This document shows positions 22,265-34,452 of a stretch of DNA of 64,000 bases, one piece after another (positions within the stretch are counted from its first letter, which is position 1; the number at the start of each line of letters is the position of its first letter). The notes under the pieces were generated by a model that was not told the DNA's origin, searched no databases, and worked only from the letters and a program-made list of their open reading frames with translations. The DNA is from Stichopus chloronotus (lineage: Eukaryota > Echinodermata > Holothuroidea > Aspidochirotida > Stichopodidae). The stretch lies in assembly GCA_021234535.1 (NCBI GenBank), contig CM037848.1:9252444-9316443 (forward strand), written 5' to 3'. Both the position numbers and the translations under genes were made by a program.

Positions 22265-22422
22265 GGTGGCGGTGTGTGGTGGCGGAAAGGGTATACTGGA
22301 CCCACTGGAGTAGCAAAAGCACTTGAATTTCACGAACTGTGATCTGAGGGTCCCTTTCTTTATTTCTTCGACGGTAGGCTACTGCTTCAGTAGCAAAGTG
22401 AATGACGATTTGGTAGTTCTAC
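22265..22422 (-). other. 5' leader and 3' splice site of the 22264 exon
   Basis: On the minus strand the exon begins at 22422, just after a textbook acceptor: a long pyrimidine tract ending TTTCTGTCTTTCTCTGTAG. The 158-nt leader lies between it and the ATG. The presence of an acceptor means at least one more 5' untranslated exon and the promoter lie at higher coordinates. I could not identify them. Confidence 0.6.
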
Positions 22423-23703
22423 CTACAGAGAAAGACAGAAAAGACAGACTAAAAAAAAAACATACGCCTCATTGAATTATCACTGGTATGAATTCGCTAG
22501 GGTGCGGGACATGAATGATATATGACGATTGCCTCACGTTCACTCTTTTGTTTTTCTTTTATTTTTTTGTCAACTATCACAATTGCGTACCAGCATATAA
22601 TATTATTTACGTCCCTTGCATGTCAAAGCAAGATGGTGTGACTGCCATACTCTACAACTTCACGGCCAGATGTTTTCCGAGCATGAAGAAATTGATTAAT
22701 GGTCAAAATATGGTTCCGATTGCAAGTGATAAACAACACTAGTGCAATCTTGCAGTAGTAAAAACAAAATGAAACCCTCAATAATTAAAACGTTTTTAAT
22801 CGACGCATTTTCGAACATTACTATTAGTCACCATAACAAAGATTAGCTGCAGCGAGCAACTGTTTTCGTTTTGCACCGAAGAAAAGTTGCGTATTTTTTG
22901 ACGATAAATTCATTTCACGTAGGGCGACTCATACTGTGGTGGATTTTTTTTTTCTGGAAGCTTCAAACCATTTCTCTCCATTGCTTGCAAGTTATACTTT
23001 GCAGTCAGAGAATGATGCTCCAAGAAATAACTAGACTTAGAGTAACATTACAACTCCACCACGAAGCACAACATCCGGCTTCCATGTCAAAGTGTAACTA
23101 CTTCATGATTAGAAGTTTACATCTCGACAAAATTTACATCAGGATAATTTCTGGAGTCCCATCTTATAGAGACGGTGGTATTTTGGGAAGATGTCTCGAC
23201 ATTTTAAAGCTGTATAGTTTGACTTCTTGTATGTTGGGGAGGCAAGGAACGTCGGTTTATGGGGGAGACATTTTGACATTTTATGATCGTTTATTATGGA
23301 GGTTTGGAGAGCAATGTCATTCAGACTTATTGCAGTAAACGTTGTTATGACGTAAAGCAGCCGGATGTTATCTCTTATCACATCCTTTCTATTTCACCTC
23401 ATTCTATTTCTCCCGTCTCCCCTCCCTCTCCCCTCCCCTTCCCCACTCCAAGAACTTGAAGTGTTCAATGGCGAATGAACTTTAAAAAGCAAGTTTCACA
23501 AAACGCTAATGAAATATTTTCTATCAGGAACTGGAGATCGAGAAACTTGAACAACCACTGGATGTAATAAATTACGTAAGTCAACGTATATGATCCGGAT
23601 GAGAAGCACAATTCTAACCGTACACTATTCTCAGTTTCGGCTGGGCGTCGTGCTTTAAAATAATGACTTTTGAAAAAAAAAAAAAAAACATGGGTAGAAC
23701 TCT
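22423..23703. other. No supported gene
   Basis: Possibly the first intron of the 22264 gene. A 155-codon plus-strand frame (22871-23338) has no ATG at its start and no motif. A CT-rich tract lies near 23400-23450. Confidence 0.4.
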
Positions 23704-23763
23704 GTCATAAATTTTCAAGTGCTTAAATACAAATGTCATAAATTTTCAAGTGCTTAAGTACAG
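23704..23763 (+). repeat. 31-bp tandem duplication
   Basis: GTCATAAATTTTCAAGTGCT begins at 23704 and again at 23735, period 31 bp, nearly identical. Confidence 0.9.
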
Positions 23764-24004
23764 TGATTCAGAAAAAGCGATATCGGTTTCGGGAAAAAAG
23801 TGGTTTATTTTACAATATCGATATGAAATTTAGCGAATCATTGCTCGAATAATTCGTCTGCATGAACCCTATGTGAGGAAACTTCCGTGTACAACTAGTG
23901 AGCTGCAATTCCGAATAACAGATCCCTGGTACATCTTGCAATGGATGCCCTCAAAAATACCGGTATCCAAGGCCCAGGTGTTTGACATTCGAGGTCCTGT
24001 CCCG

Positions 24005-24240
24005 CAAAGCTGGAATATGAGTTGTATTGGCAATCGCCTAATCATCTGTCTTTGTTCTCCGTCAGTGATTCATGGAAGACAAAGTAGGGGGCCGGGGGAA
24101 GATCACCATGTCACAAAATCCGTAAGAGAACTATACATTCGTCTTCTAGATATCTGAAACTAAAAACTGTCTCCACAGTTTTGTTGCCCCCCCCCCCCTA
24201 CACAAAATTCAGACCCTAAAGCCTAGCTGACAATCCTCAA
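24005..24240 (+). mobile_element. Family E element fragment
   Basis: It begins CAAAGCTGGAATATGAG and aligns with 45909-46110 through CTTTG...TCGTCAGTG, TGTCACAAAATC, AAAGAACTATA-like and AAATTCAGAC blocks. A C run (24187-24198) sits inside. The right terminus is absent. Confidence 0.65.
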
Positions 24241-24933
24241 ACACAAGCAGAGGGGCTTCTGCTGCGACAAACACATGATGTCACTGCATTGCTTGTTTAC
24301 GAAGATTTTTGTTTTAGATTTTAGATATGTCCTAGGTATAAACGGCATACAGAGAATAAGAGCAGTCGAGATTCGAGACTTAGCAATACTTTGTCGCTAA
24401 GGGCTGAACCCCAAACGTCAACCCCACCCCCCCCCCCTCTCGTTCCACCACCGACGCCATAGAACCGTTGACGACAAGAGTAGCCACATTGATTTGTATA
24501 TCCGTCAACGTGAAATTTAACCCTTGTATCTCAATCTTTTATATGCTTATCTCATATTCAGAGCTTTAGTCACCGAGTTGAGTACATCGTGTTAATTACG
24601 TAAGACCTGCACATGTTTGATTCACAGCGTTCCACAGTTTCGGGGTATTGTGAGAGTCAACATCAGCGATTCGAGTATTTTCTTTTTATTAAGTTGGTGA
24701 TATTGTTCTTGAAGTGAAAGACATTATAATTAAATCTTATCCTCTTGTATTGACATCATGGATAAAAATAACGCAGCATTGATGAAGTAAAACAAACACA
24801 GTCAGCTAATTCTTGGAGGCAAAAGAAAACATTGGCAGAGACAAAGGGGAACAGAAACAATAGGGGAGTTGACGAAGCTGAAATTAGAAACCTTTTGATC
24901 AAAAGTGATGTACACACTGTGTTCGCATATTAC
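24241..24933. other. Nothing recognised
   Basis: An 11-bp C run (24427-24437). No supported frame before the possible exon that ends at 24934. Confidence 0.5.
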
Positions 24934-25064
24934 CTTTTCTTCATGGAAGTTGCAGTAATAACCGGGAGCTTGGCAAGCTGTATCTTCAAATGCAATTGGT
25001 TTGCATGTGGGTGCAGTACGTTTCACATGAGTCATACTGCACGTTACGTTCAAACACCAATGCA
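24934..25064 (-). CDS. Possible cysteine-rich exon
   Basis: Minus strand: acceptor AATTACCTACCCGACAG, 131 nt, donor GAAAAG|GTAATA. The frame reads HWCLNVTCSMTHVKRTAPTC, then CKPIAFEDTACQAPGYYCN. The five cysteines in 43 residues suggest an extracellular disulphide-rich module, but the spacing matches no family I can name. The opposite strand is also open over the same region, which weakens the case. Confidence 0.2.
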
Positions 25065-25190
25065 CTGTCGGGTAGGTAATTATTACGGGAGTACACACGA
25101 GGAATGGACTCAACGGAAGGAACTCATCGCCCCAGACATTCCCTCACACAGCCTGTCTAAAGTTCCCTGTTGTACAAGTACAATCCTAAT

Positions 25191-25403
25191 TTAAGGGCAG
25201 TGACTCACCTCGCGGTCCCTCCCACAGCCATTATAATGTTCCTCCAAACATGTAGTCAAAGCAATGGACCTCTGTGTATAGCCTAATATGAACTTTTCTG
25301 CATCTTTCAAATTTTCTGTCAATCAAAAAGCAAAACCATTTAAAAATTCTGATCACCCATAGCCAAAAGATGCAGCTTCGGGGAGATGAGTGACTGACTT
25401 TAA
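25191..25403 (+). mobile_element. Family D MITE, copy 1
   Basis: Bounded by TTAA at 25191 and 25400. Ends are TTAAGGGCAGTGACTCACCT and, read inward from the right, TTTAAAGTCAGTCACTCATC. Its right TTAA is the left TTAA of copy 2. Confidence 0.85.
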
Positions 25404-25656
25404 AGGCTGTACTGCATCACCCTAAGCTACATTTTTACCTCCCTGAAAGGAAAATTCTCAACTGGTTCTAAGTTACAGTACTCTTAGATTGCCAGCAAAT
25501 TCGAAAGATGCAGAGCAGCTCGTATTACAAAGAGTACACAGGGATCCATTGTTTTGATTATACATGTGGAGGAATGTAAGACAGGCTGAGGGAGGGACTA
25601 GAGGTGGGTGGTTGGGAGAATTGGAACTGTCTGGGGTGATGCATTACAGCCTTTAA
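25400..25656 (-). mobile_element. Family D MITE, copy 2, inverted
   Basis: Ends are TTAAAGGCTGTACTGCATCA and the complement GGGTGATGCATTACAGCCTTTAA. The interior, read on the minus strand, aligns with copies 1 and 3 (GAGCTGCTCTGCATCTTTCG, CCAGTTGAGAATTTTC). Confidence 0.87.
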
Positions 25657-25854
25657 GTACTGCCTATCCTGGTGAGCACACAAGGCCCACATCTGTGATG
25701 ATCAAAACACACTTCTACTGCGTATATCCTGTATAATATGAGCTGCTCTGTATCTTTTGAAAATTTGGTGTCAATCAAAGAGCAGAACCAATTGAGAATT
25801 TTATTTACCCCTTACCTAAAATGTAGCTGTCAGGTGAAGAGTGACTGTCCTTAA
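25653..25854 (+). mobile_element. Family D MITE, copy 3
   Basis: Bounded by TTAA at 25653 and 25851. The right end, read inward, is TTAAGGACAGTCACTCTTCA, matching copy 1. The interior has GAGCTGCTCTGTATCTTTTG and ACCAATTGAGAATTTTA. It shares its left TTAA with copy 2. Confidence 0.85.
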
Positions 25855-27671
25855 CTGTGTAGCCGTATACTAACAACAACAACAACGATATTGATAACAA
25901 CAATTCATATATTGTTTAGAATGTAGACAATTGTTACCGCACCTAATGCAGAAGGCGGTTTATCAAATATCATACCGCCTATGCATGCTGTATTCCTTCA
26001 CATAGATGACGTTGAAAACCGAAAAAATATGACGATAAAAAACACCTTATTTCTACACGTAATATATTCCACGTCACGAGGGTGCTGCAAATCGAATTCC
26101 TTCATGTTCAACTGGACGATCTCGTCAACAGCGTAATGACGTTTTATTTACGTCACATTTTCGGTAAAGTTTTGCTGACGTTGAGCAGGTCATATTTAAT
26201 GCGTGAATGTTGTGCCGATAATAAACAACAAATGGGACAAAAGATCGGTTTTCCTTTTGGAAATTCCCCGCTGAAATGACGGCATCAAACGGCTACACTT
26301 GAAAGTATCACTCGCAGTATATACGTTACTAACAAAAGGATCAAGCAACGATTTTATTTCTGTTCACTTCAGTTTCAGAGAAGACGTATGAATTGTGATG
26401 TACAGATACATGGCTATGGAAAATAATGTCATTTTGTCAAGAAATCTACTTTTTCAGGGTTTCAATGTTGTTCGGATGCCGGAATTTGGTCAAAGGGAAA
26501 ACCGACTAGGTGTCGGGAAGCAAACTTTACTAGCAACGTTTCAGGATACACATATAAAAACAACAACTACAACAAAACGAATTGGCAGAATTTTGACACT
26601 ATGCGATAGAAAAATGACAAACATATTCAATGTGGACGTTTACATTTCACTGGTATTTGGAATTTCGTTTCCCCAAGTTCGTAAACGTTCACATCGTGTG
26701 AAACGGAGGTAAGAAAGATGAGCCCATAACCGCGAGAGATGACACCACTAATACATCAGCCAATAGCCATGAATGAATGCAACCCAAGCAGAAGTAGCCG
26801 GCATCCGCCACTTTGTATACCAACTATGGCATTTGTATATCTCTGTTCTTTTCGTAGGCCAACTGGTTATAATATATTTTCGTCTGCAGGTTGATCTCGA
26901 ATGCACGGGGGTTTATTATGAGGACGATAAAAGAGAATGACACGAGAGACAGCTCATTAATCGACGAATTCCTTTAAGTTGTCTCCCCGAACACTTTGAT
27001 GTACGGGCAGGGTGAAGCCTTAGCCTTCCAAACACTTCACCATAAAGCTGTCCCTGCGAACAATTGCACAGACTGACAGATAGACTGAGATACGCTATAT
27101 TTTAACATTGTATATCTTCCTGCGTTTTTCTATCACACCAGTTGTGAATTTCGACGAGTGAAAATTCACTCTTTCAAAATGTCAGGAGTGCTTTTGCTTA
27201 CAGAATGTGTAACGTGCAGTGGAAGACGTCATGCGACCTACGCTGAAGCCAAACATTTTTTATCTGTTGGTACAGGGAGAAGTGACGTCATGGAACTTGA
27301 CATCCAATGTGGGTAACCGTATATCCCTTGCAATTTTTAATCTCGCGTGACGAACTTATGTGTCAAAGTTGTCCAAAACGTAGTGAGTATCGTAGACGAT
27401 ATACTTTTCACATGTTTGTTAAGAAACTTGACGGTTGGAACACATTGTATTGCAAATTTTAAGCCATTTCCAAAATTGAAGTGTTCCCTGTTGTAAGAGG
27501 GGGGGGGGGGGGGGAGCTGTTATTTAGCTGTTAGATAGACACATCTCATTCGGTGTTTTTTTTTTTCTTGTCCAACGTTCATATATAGGAACCCTAGTCT
27601 TGCAACAGCAGTAGCGCCCTCACTATTGTCTTGCCTTTCTCGAGAACACGGCATTGGGGGACACACGTCGG
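25855..27671. other. No supported gene
   Basis: Single-copy-looking sequence with an ACA repeat (about 25872-25885) and a G run of 16 (27499-27514). No frame has motif or splice support. Confidence 0.55.
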
Positions 27672-27838
27672 CTACCTAGTCCTCACACAATTTCTATCAT
27701 GTGCTAAAGTCACGTCTCGAGAACACTTTTTTCTTCTTGATAGAACATGACGTGATTTACCAGATAAACCATTATGGTTGGGGTAGGTAACTCTCGAGAA
27801 GTGAAAAACTTGTATGATGTCACGTGAGGATTGGCTGT
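27672..27838 (-). mobile_element. Family C MITE, complete
   Basis: On the minus strand it runs from CAGCCAATCCTCACGTGACA to TTGTGTGAGGACTAGGTAG and aligns end to end with 46135-46296 (CCAACCATAATGGTTTA, CACGTCATGTTCTATCA). Terminal CCTCACA/TGTGAGG forms a short inverted repeat. Confidence 0.82.
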
Positions 27839-28183
27839 GTAGGCATTCTTCCTTATATATACATTTCTATGGGTTTTACACCAACTAATTAGTGACGTCA
27901 CGGGAACGTAAGCTATCACCAGTAGGCAACGTCATTCATTGATTATAAAACGTATACACTTTAGGATAAAGACGTCAACGTAGTACAGCACTATTCGTAA
28001 TTAGCAAGCCAAATAAATGCCTCGCTCCTGTATGGTTTTACCCTATAGGCTAATGTGCGGGCTAATGCATGATCGAATGCAATTTTCCTCCCTTCAAACG
28101 CAGGCCGGAGGATGACGACAAAGCAGATGCTTGACAAACGATAACATGTACAGTGGCACTTCGGACATGCTTAAATGCCCTGC

Positions 28184-28531
28184 TTAAAGGGAAATAGGGC
28201 GTTTAGAATATACCAACACCGCGTACAAAGAAAATAGCTTTAGTCAGTGTTAAACCAGTCGGGCACATCAATAAACATGTACTAAAGCTTTATCCCCTCA
28301 AGACATTATGCATGAGTAAACGAAAATGCATCATTTGAATTTTGAAAAGTTTGGGTGAACAAATCATTGTTGATCAACCGATAACTGCATTTCTATCTGT
28401 AAAAAAACTGATTTCTTGAAAAGAGGACTATTGTTCTTCCTTATTTTGGATAATCTTTCATCCTATGTCGACAAACATTGGTTTTAAAATATGGTTGATT
28501 TCTGTAAAGCAAACACCTTATTTCCCTTTAA
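28184..28531 (-). mobile_element. Family A MITE, reverse orientation, full length
   Basis: It begins TTAAAGGGAAATAGGGCGTT at 28184 and ends TTATTTCCCTTTAA at 28531. The interior, read on the minus strand, follows the family order. The 21-bp terminal inverted repeat is the best preserved in the window. Confidence 0.88.
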
Positions 28532-29659
28532 ATTGGACACTTTTGGGGGGTAGCGGGTTACCTCAACGCTCACTTGTGCTTCAACAATGAAAGTTAATTC
28601 AAAGAAATCATGCTTTATGAAAAAGGGTCTAAAAATGCGATTGCCTCCTTCCGCATTGTACGTTCGGAAGAAAAAAAGTGTCCGGCACAGACCCGGATGT
28701 GACGGTGGAGACCCGGATGTGATATGACGTTGGAAGTAGGATGTACTGTTTGAAGTAAACAAATTGCCTTTTTCATTACTCTTCCATCATTCTTTCCATC
28801 TTCAATTTGATACTAACCTGGAAAAAACATCTATGCCATCCCATCTATTCCTTTCAAGGGAAATTTCTTAAATTACAGTGTTATGGTAGAAAGAGGATTG
28901 ACTAAGTTTTCTATCACACCTTTAATTTTTCCTTTTGTTATTGTTTTATTTGTCTACTTATTTATTTTTTGCGGTTCCACTAACTAAAACGTCAGGCCCT
29001 GTGGTGAAGAGGGTGAACTTCAGTGCAAATAACCACAACGAAACTCCTATACAAACGCATTTGTTTCTGAAATCAGGCTATGTTAGGACAAAAAAAAAAA
29101 CGCGGTATGGTAGCTTTAATGGCCTTTTCACAACTGCTAGCAGTTATACAGCCAGTTTTTTTTTGGGGGGGGGGGGTATACTTTCGAAACGCAGGAATGA
29201 CACCACATCCTGGTTTAATTAGATGAGTAGTTTGGATACTCCGTACACCAAGAAAGCGGACAAAGGTTGAGACAACGGAGTGCGTATACCATCGCTCGAA
29301 AAATTCTCCAAAAATGTCTTCTTCTTCTTCTTTTTTTATTGTCAACCGAAGCATTACCGCATCTTTCATTAATGGTCGCAGCTAAATGTGCGTGACACTC
29401 ATTGATTTTTTTTCCCTTGTTTTTGGAAGGGGGCCACGTAAAATTTGACGAAAACGTTGTTATTTCTCTTTCGGTAGTGTCTCTGACACTGTACATAGGC
29501 CTATTCATCAATAAGAACGAAGCATATTTACATGCATTCCAATTACTGCATAGTACATGACGTAGATCAACGATTTCGCACCGTGAGAAATTTACATGAA
29601 CGGCAGTTAACACCCTGGTCGAGGGGCCATGTCCTTGCAAGGGAACAGTGTATGGGCCA
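28532..29659. other. No supported gene
   Basis: A 152-codon minus-strand frame (29673-29215) includes a Lys/Arg run encoded by a CTT repeat and shows no motif. A 12-bp G run lies at 29165-29176. Confidence 0.45.
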
Positions 29660-29826
29660 CCTGTCGTACGCATGTGAAGTATATGACTATTCAGTTTTCT
29701 CGAGAGGACACACCCTGACCACTATGACTATCTCATAGGCCTATCTGAATATCACGCCATGTTCTCTCATAGAGAAAAAGGTCTTCTCGGGTCATGATTT
29801 TAGTACATCACAAAAATTCTGTGCGA
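29660..29826 (+). mobile_element. Family C MITE, diverged
   Basis: Shared landmarks with 46135-46296: TTCTCGAGAGG, ACCACTATGACTA, TATCACGCCATGTTCTCTCA, TCATGATTTTAGTACAT and ATTCTGTGCGATG. The left terminus is degraded. A T/G-rich tract (29827-29896) follows. Confidence 0.65.
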
Positions 29827-29896
29827 TGTTTTTGGTTGTTTTTGAATGGTTTTTAATGGTTGTTTATGGGTTTTTTTTTTGTTTTTTTTTTGTTAC

Positions 29897-30983
29897 TTTG
29901 AGGTGACCATGACCTTTCCTCACTGTCTAGCGACAAAAACAATCCTCGCTTTGGGTCTATAGTGCGCCTTTCATAAGAAGATAAGCGTGGCAGAATAAGT
30001 CTCTATGGACTCTAGGGAGCCCCCCCCCCCCCCGCCCCCACAAGAACTGGGATCAAGACCAAGAAGCAGGGCATAGTCCTGTGCACATAACAAACTCAAG
30101 CAAATCTGTATATGAAGAAAAGAGTAGAAGAGTGCCTTCCTAAAAGGTGTTTTCGAACAACGATTATACATAGAAATGAAAAGGGTTATTATGGGCTCTT
30201 TCCTTTAATGGAGAAAAAGCCGTTTTCTTTTCAATCCCGTCGAATACACGCTTGAGCTATTTCGACCTTTCTGTCAGAAAAAAATTCGAACGTCACACTT
30301 GGACAATGAGTGTTTTGATGTTTACACGAATGTGTCGAGCTGCTTAAGGGCATGTTTTGAATGGTGGAACAATGACACTAGGTCGCTATGGGACAAGTTT
30401 CTACGGAGCTACTGTTTACTTTCCATAAGAAACAAGGAGACCAAGATATGGTTGAATCATGAATAGTTATCGTCCAGCTTTTCTTGGTACAAATAAGCAA
30501 ACCTTGACGTGCTACATGCTTTCGTACCAACATTAGAATTATTGTTACGTGTCCTCCTATCTTTGTTAGAAGAAAGAAATCAGTAAGTTCTGTTTGATTT
30601 ACACAAAAAAGGGGGAAAAAAGAAGCACAACATACCCATATCGGTCACCACTTTGGGATGCAAACTTGCCCGTCACAAATTCATAAAGCGAACGAACTGC
30701 AAAGTATCACCACAATGTCCCATACAAATACATAATATTACATAATATCATTAAGTTGAATAACTTTTTCAAACTATCAGAGTCAAAGGGGCAGTAAAAA
30801 CCTATACAAGCCCCGTCTGACTGTTCAACAGAATAAAGGGAAACCAAATATAACTGGTTTTGTTTATATCTGTGTAATACAACGATGAACGACCTAAATT
30901 TGCATCACAAATGGTGTTATATCAACGTACAAAGCAAAATGTCTTACGACTTCGCGAGGAATTCCAAGTCTTAACTAATGTTA
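29897..30983. other. Nothing recognised
   Basis: A C run of 14 at 30020-30033. No supported frame or repeat. Confidence 0.5.
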
Positions 30984-31155
30984 TACACTTTAAAAAATGT
31001 CTGTAAATTAAAACAGAAAATAAAACAAAGAAATAAGTAAGAATTACAGAAATTGTCTGGGAACTAATTACCGGAACATTTCTGTATTCCTTTTGTATGT
31101 CTTTATATTATTTTCTGTAAATTTACATTTTACAATTTGAATTTTTGACAGTGTA
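30984..31155. mobile_element. Foldback MITE with TACACT ends
   Basis: Left end TACACTTTAAAAAATGTCTG and right end (complement) TACACTGTCAAAAATTCAAA begin an imperfect inverted repeat of about 75 bp per arm, with ACAGAAAATAA and TACAGAAAT blocks matched in both arms. TA at both edges fits a TA target site. Confidence 0.7.
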
Positions 31156-31265
31156 TGTTTCCGGTACCCGACCGACTATCGAAGGTGGATGCCCAGGTCC
31201 GGATTTTGGACCCGGTGCAAACAGCACTGCAAATATCAATTCACATGTTGAACAGCTGGTCTAGG
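31156..31265 (+). pseudogene. Possible HYR-like coding scrap
   Basis: Just right of the foldback element, one plus-strand frame reads YVSGTRPTIEGGCPGPDFG then PGANSTANINSHVEQLV and a TAG. The order PTI-x-G-CP-x-D(I/F)...PGANS-A resembles HYR (hyalin repeat) domains, where P-x-I-x-x-CP-x-(D/N)-I is followed by a GANSA-V strand. HYR domains are abundant in echinoderm secreted proteins. The aromatic/proline end of the domain is missing and all three frames are open. The local GC content is raised. At best a fragment. Confidence 0.15.
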
Positions 31266-34200
31266 AATACATACAGTTGGTTGAAATGTGCAGTCATAGT
31301 CATTGTTCTTTGTGGTTATCCAGCGCAAACAAGGGAAAAATTCTTCTTTTTTTTCTCGATTCTGATAGCTTTGTCTTCATTTTAACCAGTCTGTATATGC
31401 AACCATCCAAAAAGAGCTTCCTTCTCTCACATTTTATAAATGACGTTTCTTGACGTCATTAGGTTTTGAATGCGAGGTGATTTTTCAAGCATAATATATC
31501 AACAACTAGCGACTATCAAAAGATAACAAGCACGAAAACCATTTGCCAAAACATAAAAGGTATTGTTGATGGCCACTTCGGCGAGCAAGGATGTGTTAAA
31601 GTACGAATTTGACCCTTCTTATGAAAGGTCTACAAATGTATTTCCAACACCTCGTAAAATTATCTATTATTAAATCGAGACGTTGTTAAACCACTCAGTT
31701 TTTATCAAAACAGAAGGAAAATGTTTGAAGACACTGTTTGAGACGTGGGGAAATAACAGCCTCTCTTCGATGGTGTTTGTTTTTAAATATTCTACATAAT
31801 ACCTTCCTATCTACACAATACCTAAAAACTCTTTAATTCCCAAGCATATGGAAGATCACAGTCTCCACCTACCTTGCTATAATGGAAAAGAGAAAGCCTC
31901 ATTTTGCATTATTCAACAAAGGGTTGGCCATCACATGTCAGTCCAGTTCCGCGACATGCCATTCATTGAGACTTCCCAGTGGTTGGGAACGTAAGAGAAC
32001 GGGTCACGTGACCTAATTTACTACCTAGTTGCGGATAGACTGAAACGACCTTTTGCAGAAAGCATTTTGGAAATGAGTAAGTTTGCTTTCATCAGGAAAC
32101 AGGTAACGAGGCCTATAACTAGGGATTAAAGATGTATTAAAGAGACCATAAATAGCAATTTTCTGTAGATTGTGGTACCATTTTGCGTACTGCGTGCTTC
32201 GCACTCAATAGATTAGTAATTACTACAAAAGAAACAAATTTGAGAAACACATGATCATTTTGTATTTAATACAGTTCTCAGCATTTGGTGGTGCCTCTCT
32301 GTGGATTTGTTCTGTGTATGTAATATTTGCATCATTCATGCTAACCTGATTATTCTCACTGATATATAGCAGTGGCAAAATATTTGTCAATTGACAGAAA
32401 AACTAAAATCAATATCGATTTAATTACATTCACCTATGACAGAATCAATTTCGTAGTTTGTCTGATAACGGATGAGACGTTGAAACTGACGTGCAAACAT
32501 GTAGAAAAAACCTCACGGAAATGTGTGTTGTGGTTAAGTGGGAATGTTTAAACGAAATCTGGCTACTGCTTTACATGCTGTTTCCGTAGCTGATGTTAAC
32601 ACAATGCCCATCTACTGTGGAAGAGACACGCACACATTTCAAATAATACACTGTATTCTTCGGGGATAACTAGCCTCGGTTTTAATGTCCTGCGTCAAAA
32701 TAATTTTGCACCTTTCCTCTGCAAACAACGGCAGGGTCATCACTTATCGATATGCGTAATGACTTCATTTTGGCTAATCACCGTTTCATAATTCTGTTTT
32801 TCTTATAAATATTACCATTTTCACGGTTATGTTAGGGTTTTCTTTCTACAATCTCAATAATGAAAGGCACGACGGCAACTAAGAGAAGAAGTGACTGATT
32901 GGAGGTAATCAATTTGAAGTCTTGTACGTTTGCTGCACACCGAACCACTTACGACTTCAAACAGGCTTTGGGACAAGAGAGAAGAAAAGGAAAAAGGCAA
33001 AAGAGGAGGAGAATTTATATACGGCAGATACACTGCATGATGAAAAAGAAAAACGAAAAGGCAACACGGAACGAAAGTAATTTATCGTCGCAAGGCAAAT
33101 GGAAGTGATTTTAAAGCAGAACGAACTATCTGAATAATTACCTCGGCGGAAAGTCATTTGGAGGAAGAGATAGGATAGAAAGGGAAAAAAAGTCAAAACA
33201 CGTTTATTAGGAGGAAAGTTTGTCAGAGTGGTTTAGCTGATGAATTGCTTGGTAAATTTCAGCTCGAAAACCCTCACAGAATAACTATAAATTTCAGTAC
33301 CCTTTGGATCGAATTACGCTTCTTTTTTCCCCCTTTTTCATTCTCCTTCCTTTTTCTGTAATATGGGAAGTACACTGCCAATATACGTGTCTAATGCGAG
33401 GTGATTGTTATCAAACGCCGTCCGTGTTAGCCAGTACTTCTCGTTCCGATTTATGCATGTAATGTATATAATCTTACCTTCGAAAGGGGAGGGACGTTTT
33501 AAATTTTATAGCTTTAAATCTCTTGAATTCACTCTCCTTCTAACCATCACTTTCTTAATCTCCCTTATACTGCTTAACCCCCCCCCCCCCCCTCTCCGTA
33601 TCTCTCCCTCCCTTTACCTATTATTCTGCTAGCATGTTTGAAAGAATTAGTCCTATCCATAACGGTTAGTCAATGTCGATCCAATGACTATTTGGGATTT
33701 CTCCCGTCATTCCTTACCCTCACTCCGAACTGTGATCCTATGAGACGCAATATAGGCCTAGCTGTAAATTATCTGTTCCCTAATGAACTCGTTGAATGTG
33801 TCTTTTTTTCTCTAATTCGTTAGAAGGAAGAGTAATATTCCAGATATTTTGTTTTTGGTTGATCAAGATTTGCCATGCTCGACAATGGAATTCCATGCGC
33901 ATATCAAACTAGGCTAATGGATGCATGAATGTAAGCAATACAACTGAGGAAGTTATGGTGAACAATGCGCATATACCGTATCACGCATGACCAATAAATA
34001 TTCATAAACATCGTTCTTGTTAGCGACTTAGCATGGTTTGATAGAGTTTGATCTGGTAACTCTTCAAGTTGTGTAGCCAAACGCACAGGCGAAACCGAAA
34101 GATAACTGTCACACAGAAAGTGGATGGTGGATATCGGCACAAAAACTAAATAATACAAAATTAAATAAATGATATAAACAAAGAAGTTTGTTCCATCCAC

Positions 34201-34452
34201 TGTCCATCCACTGATGTCGAACATAGCAGTGCGGATGTTTCTTTAAGGGCGCACTTTATGTACTGCATCTGCAACTTACGTATGATTTGAACCTGTATAA
34301 GTTACTGACAGAAAATAACTACCATCGTCATATCAGAAGACTAGGCATAAGGTGCAGCAGCGGTTGCGCGAAGCCAGGTTAAAGCAGGGCGATTCATATC
34401 TTAAAAGTTACGCGGGCACGATTCGCCTGTCAAGTGAATGAAATTTTCTCAG
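31266..34452. other. No supported gene
   Basis: A 3.2-kb quiet stretch. A Lys/Arg-rich frame (32899-33108) is compositionally biased. A C run of 15 lies at 33578-33592. Confidence 0.55.

Noticed and set aside
22871..23338. 155-codon plus-strand open frame
   Set aside because: No ATG at its beginning, no motif, and no splice support.
29215..29673. 152-codon minus-strand open frame
   Set aside because: It contains a Lys/Arg run made by a CTT repeat, no known motif, and partly overlaps a family C copy.
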